Positions 60,784 through 64,000 of a stretch of 64,000 nt of DNA are shown here, in pieces. Position 1 is the first letter of the stretch. Each line of letters starts with the position of its first letter. Position numbers and translations under genes: made by a program. Origin of the DNA: JAXMAZ01 sp046350115 (GTDB taxonomy: Bacteria > Planctomycetota > Planctomycetia > Gemmatales > Gemmataceae). The notes under the pieces are model-generated. The model ran no database searches. It was not told the origin of the DNA and saw nothing but the letters and a program-made list of their open reading frames with translations. The stretch covers positions 369,134 through 433,133 of the forward strand of contig JAXMAZ010000003.1 in assembly GCA_046350115.1 (NCBI GenBank), written 5' to 3'.

Positions 60784-60861
60784 AACCCGAACCCGACACG
60801 ACCCCCGGCCCACCGGGGTGTCGCGGGCAGCTTCACGCCCGGCGGGCAGTCCGCCGGGCCT
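60784..60861. repeat. Repeated leader, first copy
   Basis: AACCCGAACCCGACACGACC, then GGCCCACCGGGGTGTCGCGG and AGCTTCACGCCC, recurs with few changes at about 61269-61322. It ends with a hairpin GCCCGGCGG/CCGCCGGGC (60837-60859). The duplicated unit includes both the gene and its leader. Confidence 0.65.
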
Positions 60862-60878
60862 TCAACACTGGAGGTCAC

Positions 60879-61250
60879 GTGAGCACCGAGAAGGTGTTCG
60901 AGTTCCGGCCGCGTCTTCGAGACGGCATCGACAACCGCTCGATCGAGTACGCGGTCCAGTGGGCCAAGTTCAGTCTCGAAGCCGACGACGTGAAAGGCGT
61001 GGAGGAGCCGGGCCGGCTGCCCACGATCACCGTCTGGCTGAAGCTGGTCGGGGTCCATCGGTACACGACGAACACCACCACCGGCCGCCGGGAGCGGCGG
61101 ATCACCTACCGCTTTCGGCTTGAAGACTCCGGCTACCCGGCTATCGGGTCGCGGCTCCGCTTCTCGCCCCGCGGGCGGCGATACCGGCTGGTCAACTGGA
61201 GTCGGCTGCGACTCGCCGGCCGCAAAGCGGTCGAGCAACTGCTCCGCTGA
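60879..61250 (+). CDS. Hypothetical protein, tandem paralogue B (123 aa)
   Basis: STEKVFEFRPRLRDGIDNRSIEYAVQWAKFSLEADDVKGVEEPGRLPTITVWLKLVGVHRY (in pieces), then TTNTTTGRRERRITYRFRLEDSGYPAIG and SPRGRRYRLVNWSRLRLAGRKAVEQLL. GTG 60879 has GGAGG upstream. It is homologous to the protein at 60412 over its whole length but has a basic insertion. Probably a tandem duplication. Confidence 0.7.
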   Translation: MSTEKVFEFRPRLRDGIDNRSIEYAVQWAKFSLEADDVKGVEEPGRLPTITVWLKLVGVHRYTTNTTTGRRERRITYRFRLEDSGYPAIGSRLRFSPRGRRYRLVNWSRLRLAGRKAVEQLLR

Positions 61251-61268
61251 CACGACCGCAGACACAAC

Positions 61269-61322
61269 CCGAACCCGACCCGACCCCGGCCCACCGGAGT
61301 GTCGCGGGGAGCTTCACGCCCA
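61269..61322. repeat. Repeated leader, second copy
   Basis: AACCCGAACCCGACCCGACC, then CCGGCCCACCGGAGTGTCGC and GGGGAGCTTCACGCCC. It is closely related to the sequence before gene 60879 and lies between that gene and the one at 61397. Confidence 0.65.
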
Positions 61323-61396
61323 TGCGGCGGGGAGCCTCACGCTCGTGCGGGGTCGGCCGCCGGGCCTTTGTTCACTCAACCCTTTCGAGGTCTGTT

Positions 61397-61999
61397 ATGA
61401 AGATCGGTTCGACAGCGAAGGCCGCACCCAGCCCAGGGGGCGGCAAGCGGAAGATGACGGCCCAGGAACTGACCGCCGAGATTGTCCCCGGCGTGCTGGA
61501 ACTGTGCATGTCCGGCAGCCCCATCACAATGGACTCGATCAAGCAGGTGCGGCCGACCCTCGCGGCAGTGTACGACCAGCGGTACAGCGTGATCCCCACC
61601 TATCTGGGCTGTGGACGCTCCGGCGACGGTTTGGGCTTGCACCGGCACCGGGGCGGCGGGGCTTATTCGCCCAGCTTCGATAACGCGGACCTGGCCATTG
61701 CGGCGGGTCGTCGGCTGGGGTGGAGCAACGACCAGATCGCGGCCACGGTGGGCCTGCCCTGGGAAGAGTTAGTGGAGGCGGTCGAGACCCTGCCGCCGCA
61801 CGACTCGTTCCGGGCTGCTCCGCCGCCGGCCGCTCCCAAGGCCGCGGTCGCCCCACCGGCGGCCGAGCGGCGGAAGGCTGAGAAGGAGGTGATGCTGGCC
61901 CAGAAGCAGGCCGAGATCGCCGAGGTCATGGCCGGCCACTTCTCGACGCAGCCGACGGAGTCAGTGTCGGACGAACTGCTCGCCATGACGGCGGAGTGA
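61397..61999 (+). CDS. Hypothetical protein (200 aa)
   Basis: KIGSTAKAAPSPGGGKRKMTAQELTAEIVPGVLELCMSGS, PITMDSIKQVRPTLAAVYDQRYSVIPTYLGCGRSGDGLG, SFDNADLAIAAGRRLGWSNDQIAATVGLPWEELVEAVETL, a Pro/Ala linker and a helix AERRKAEKEVMLAQKQAEIAEVMAG. The middle has a helix-turn-helix look (NDQIAATVGLPWEELVEAV). A DNA-binding role is possible but unproven. ATG 61397 is preferred over the upstream in-frame extension, which lies in the leader repeat. Confidence 0.62.
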   Translation: MKIGSTAKAAPSPGGGKRKMTAQELTAEIVPGVLELCMSGSPITMDSIKQVRPTLAAVYDQRYSVIPTYLGCGRSGDGLGLHRHRGGGAYSPSFDNADLAIAAGRRLGWSNDQIAATVGLPWEELVEAVETLPPHDSFRAAPPPAAPKAAVAPPAAERRKAEKEVMLAQKQAEIAEVMAGHFSTQPTESVSDELLAMTAE

Positions 62000-62008
62000 C
62001 GACCCTTC

Positions 62009-62033
62009 GCCCCGGCGGACTGTCCGCCGGGGC
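62009..62033 (+). terminator. Hairpin with CTTT tail, third leader-type stem
   Basis: GCCCCGGCGGA (62009-62019) pairs with TCCGCCGGGGC (62023-62033), followed by TTTCG. It lies 32 bases before the next ATG and resembles the stem before gene 60879. It may attenuate or terminate. Confidence 0.5.
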
Positions 62034-62064
62034 TTTCGATCTCAACAGCTTCGAGGACTCACCG

Positions 62065-62523
62065 ATGGACAAGACCGAACTGACCGAACGACTCGGCCGC
62101 CTCGTAGGCGAGGTGTCGGACTGCGAGACCCTTCTGCGACCGCACGCGGACGATCCGTTCGTGCTGGAAGTCGCCCAGATGGCCGCCCAGAACATGGCCG
62201 GTTACGTGAAGACCTTCAAGCGGCTGCGGGGCGACCGCACCGCCCTACAGGTGACGATGCAGGCGACCGTCCGTCGCCTGCTGGGCGAGATCGCCCCAGA
62301 GGCGAACGTTGAGGAGGCCCACTCCGACCTGCTGCTGGTGAAGCTGGGCGAACGCCGGCAGGTTCTCGTGATGGTCGGAGCCGGGTCGGTCGTGATTCGA
62401 CGGGTCGGCGAGGAGAACGACACTGCGGAGATCGGCTACCGGGACTCCTACGCCCGCGAGTTAGTCGCCAACGCCCTCCGCCGCCGCTGCCAACCCATCG
62501 ACACCGACCAGGGGGCCTGCTGA
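62065..62523 (+). CDS. Hypothetical protein (152 aa)
   Basis: MDKTELTERLGRLVGEVSDCETLL, DPFVLEVAQMAAQNMAGYVKTFKRLRG, helix-rich, then QVTMQATVRRLLGEIAPEANVEE and strands LLLVKLGERRQVLVMVGAGSVVIRRVG. ATG 62065 lies after the hairpin. Its stop overlaps the next start by one base. Function unknown. Confidence 0.62.
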   Translation: MDKTELTERLGRLVGEVSDCETLLRPHADDPFVLEVAQMAAQNMAGYVKTFKRLRGDRTALQVTMQATVRRLLGEIAPEANVEEAHSDLLLVKLGERRQVLVMVGAGSVVIRRVGEENDTAEIGYRDSYARELVANALRRRCQPIDTDQGAC

Positions 62524-62819
62524 TGTGCCAGATGCTGACCGTCATCAAGGCCCTCGCACCCGACACCGCCACGATCACCCACTACCCCACCCACCAGGCC
62601 ATCCACGTGACCGGCCGCTGGACCGGATGGGACGGGGAGGTCGTGCTGGGCTTCACCCTGGAGCCGTCGGGCAAGTGGAGCGTCCTGGCCACGGCCGACG
62701 GGATCGGGGCCAGGCCCCGCCGGCTCCGCCCCTTCCACCCCAGCGAGGTGGGCCGACTCCAGCGGTTCTTCGCCGACCCGCTCCGCTGGTTCCTACGGCA
62801 GAAAGAGGTGGCCCGATGA
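62523..62819 (+). CDS. Hypothetical protein (98 aa)
   Basis: MCQMLTVIKALAPDTATITHYP, QAIHVTGRWTGWDGEVVLGFTLEPSGKWSVLATADGIG, FHPSEVGRLQRFFADPLRWFLRQKEVAR. Starts one base inside the upstream stop and overlaps the following gene by ATGA (62816-62819), so three genes are translationally linked. Function unknown. Confidence 0.6.
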   Translation: MCQMLTVIKALAPDTATITHYPTHQAIHVTGRWTGWDGEVVLGFTLEPSGKWSVLATADGIGARPRRLRPFHPSEVGRLQRFFADPLRWFLRQKEVAR

Positions 62820-63256
62820 CACTGACCGAATCGATCCACGGGGCCGTCACCGACTTCGTCTGCGAGGTCGTGCCCCGGCTCGACCCGACCGCAGCCGTCT
62901 GGGACCTGACCTCTGTGGACATGCTGAGCATCGGCGGGCACCGCGTACTGGAGATCGCCGGACACGATACCCTCACCCGCGGCGAGCGGCCCTGGATCAC
63001 GAACGTCGAGATCTACGCGGACTGCGTTCGCGTGTACCGACTAATGGAGGCCGCCGGGGACGGCGTCTGCGTGGAACTGGCGGACCCGGCTGCGTTCGAC
63101 CAGTTGGAGGCGGCCCTCCGGCGGCTGTGCCGGCACTGGCGAGACGACCCGACGCCCCGGAAGTATGGCCGAGTGCAGGCGATCGAGCGGCTCGGCCCAG
63201 GCCCGTACCTCGCCAAGGAATACCAGACCTCCATGGAGTCCGCCCGGCTCGTCTAG
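62816..63256 (+). CDS. Hypothetical protein (146 aa)
   Basis: TLTESIHGAVTDFVCEVVPRL, AAVWDLTSVDMLSIGGHRVLEIAG, WITNVEIYADCVRVYRLMEAAGDGVCVELADP, FDQLEAALRRLCRHWRDDPTPRKYGRVQAIE. Acidic, alpha/beta, 146 residues. ATG 62816 overlaps the previous stop. Function unknown. Confidence 0.6.
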   Translation: MTLTESIHGAVTDFVCEVVPRLDPTAAVWDLTSVDMLSIGGHRVLEIAGHDTLTRGERPWITNVEIYADCVRVYRLMEAAGDGVCVELADPAAFDQLEAALRRLCRHWRDDPTPRKYGRVQAIERLGPGPYLAKEYQTSMESARLV

Positions 63257-63288
63257 CGGGACCCCAGGGGACCGGCGGAACCCGAAAG

Positions 63289-63327
63289 GGTCAAATGTTC
63301 GAGCAAAAATACTCCGAACATTTGACC
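63289..63327. repeat. Inverted repeat before the HNH gene
   Basis: GGTCAAATGTTCG (63289-63301) and CGAACATTTGACC (63315-63327) form a perfect 13-bp stem around 13 bases. It lies 15 bases before GTG 63343. An in-frame ATG (63295) lies inside the left arm and is less likely as the start. Confidence 0.8.
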
Positions 63328-63342
63328 TCCAGGGAGCCAGCC

Positions 63343-63870
63343 GTGAGCAAGCGACCGTTCGAGAAGGACATCCCCGGCTACGAGGGCCGGTACACGATCG
63401 CCAGGGACGGCACCGTCTACTCCCACGTGAACGGCAAGCGGGCCTTAAAGCCCGTCTGGTCCAAGGTCCGCAGGGGAGCCAGGTTCATGCGGGTCTCACT
63501 CTACAAGGAGGGGAGCAAGGGGCGGCCGACCGTCCGGTACATCCACCGCCTGGTCGCCGCTGCCTTCTTGCCGCCCCAACCCTCTCAGAAACACGAGGTG
63601 GACCACAAGGATGAGGACAGGAGCCACAACGCGGCGACGAACCTGAGGTGGATGACGACGCACGAGAACACGAGGGCCTACCTGGATAAGCACCCGGACC
63701 ACGGCAGGGGGGAGTTGAACGGGGCGAGCAAGTTGACGGAGCAGGACGTGCGGGCGATCCGGGCGACCACGGGGTTGGTGGGTTGCCGGCGGACGGCGGC
63801 GATGTTCGGGATCGCTCGGAGCACGGTGCTGGCGATCCGGTCGGGGAGGATCTGGCGGCACGTGACGTAG
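63343..63870 (+). CDS. HNH endonuclease with NUMOD4 and helix-turn-helix (175 aa)
   Basis: The N-terminus (DIPGYEGRYTIARDGTVYSHVNG) is the NUMOD4 motif of homing endonucleases. The HNH core is RLVAAAFLPP, then HEVDHKDEDRSHNAATNLRWMTTHEN with the catalytic His, Asp and Asn. The C-terminal part (GASKLTEQDVRAIRATTGLVG, RRTAAMFGIARSTVLAIRSG) is a helix-turn-helix DNA-binding segment. Such proteins are selfish phage- or intron-linked endonucleases. GTG 63343 has GGGAG about eight bases upstream and gives SKRPFEKDIPG. Confidence 0.9.
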   Translation: MSKRPFEKDIPGYEGRYTIARDGTVYSHVNGKRALKPVWSKVRRGARFMRVSLYKEGSKGRPTVRYIHRLVAAAFLPPQPSQKHEVDHKDEDRSHNAATNLRWMTTHENTRAYLDKHPDHGRGELNGASKLTEQDVRAIRATTGLVGCRRTAAMFGIARSTVLAIRSGRIWRHVT

Positions 63871-63938
63871 GTACGGGTGTGTTGGAAAAGATGAAGGTGG
63901 ACGGCGGTTTCTGGTTCCTGCCGTCTCCAGTGTTGGTG

Positions 63939-63973
63939 TCACGGCCACGGGTGCTTCCGGCCCGTGGCCGTGA
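63939..63973 (+). terminator. Hairpin downstream of the HNH gene
   Basis: TCACGGCCACGGG (63939-63951) pairs with CCCGTGGCCGTGA (63961-63973). It follows the HNH stop by about 70 bases. No clear T-tract follows (TGTAGATAG), so efficiency is uncertain. No gene is supported from 63871 to 64000. Confidence 0.6.
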
Positions 63974-64000
63974 TGTAGATAGAGGGCACGGCACCGTCAT

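Larger units (their letters stand above)
56215..64000. mobile_element. Integrative element with serine recombinase (partial)
   Basis: From the junction within the oxidoreductase gene to the end of the window lie only a serine recombinase, small uncharacterised proteins, a zinc-ribbon protein and an HNH endonuclease. Leftward genes (56181-59860, minus) and rightward genes (60412-63870, plus) diverge from an AT-rich control region at 59905-60070. No capsid, tail, relaxase or replication gene is visible in these 7.8 kb, so it may be a phage, a phage satellite or another integrative element. Confidence 0.8.

Noticed and set aside
56215..64000. A complete prophage
   Set aside because: No portal, terminase, capsid, tail or lysis gene is visible; only a partial integrative element is claimed.

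Overview
The window looks like a chromosomal segment of a high-GC planctomycete, most likely of the Gemmata/Gemmataceae group. The evidence is a prepilin-like DUF1559 protein, several secreted PQQ-type beta-propellers opening on a WPQWRGP-like motif, a DUF1571 protein, a MoxR/DUF58/von Willebrand operon with a giant alanine-rich coiled-coil protein, Gfo/Idh/MocA and TIM-barrel sugar proteins, and many long intergenic palindromes. No rRNA gene or CRISPR array is visible; one tRNA-Gly(CCC) is present.

Layout. 0-10 kb: DUF1559 pseudopilin and a small lipoprotein (+), then a minus-strand block of three secreted beta-propellers alternating with two adenylate-forming (ANL/PaaK-like) enzymes. 10-16 kb: housekeeping genes birA, nadC, an S41 protease and proB, plus a ferritin-like secreted protein. 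16.2-26.8 kb: nine recognisable genes and most of a tenth (ECF sigma factor, DEAD-box helicase, patatin, CmoB-like methyltransferase, polytopic membrane protein, two ATP-grasp ligases, class I glutamine amidotransferase-like hydrolase, esterase, start of a circularly permuted ATP-grasp), every one broken by repeated small indels while the residues stay conserved across frames. 26.8-33.7 kb: frames are open again: the remainder of the permuted ATP-grasp, a GCS2-type carboxylate-amine ligase, two small genes, pncB with an in-frame amber codon, and nadE. 33.6-46.8 kb: a minus-strand operon moxR - DUF58 - BatA-like - vWA - DUF4175-like - coiled coil - prenyltransferase-like. 47-55.5 kb: tRNA-Gly, rpe, DUF1571, a TIM-barrel/CehA-like/K+-channel operon, uvrD/pcrA, acpS. 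55.5-64 kb: a Gfo/Idh/MocA gene cut by an integrative element that begins with a large serine recombinase and runs off the window.

How they work together. The ATP-grasp/amidohydrolase/esterase/GCS2 run (22.5-29.1 kb) looks like a biosynthetic cluster for an amide- or peptide-like small molecule and is the best candidate for an undescribed system. NadC, PncB and NadE give de novo and salvage routes converging on NAD. The MoxR operon is a typical AAA+ chaperone/von Willebrand membrane assembly. The integrative element carries paralogous small proteins of unknown role, a zinc-ribbon protein and an HNH endonuclease, but no recognisable virion or conjugation genes in the visible part.
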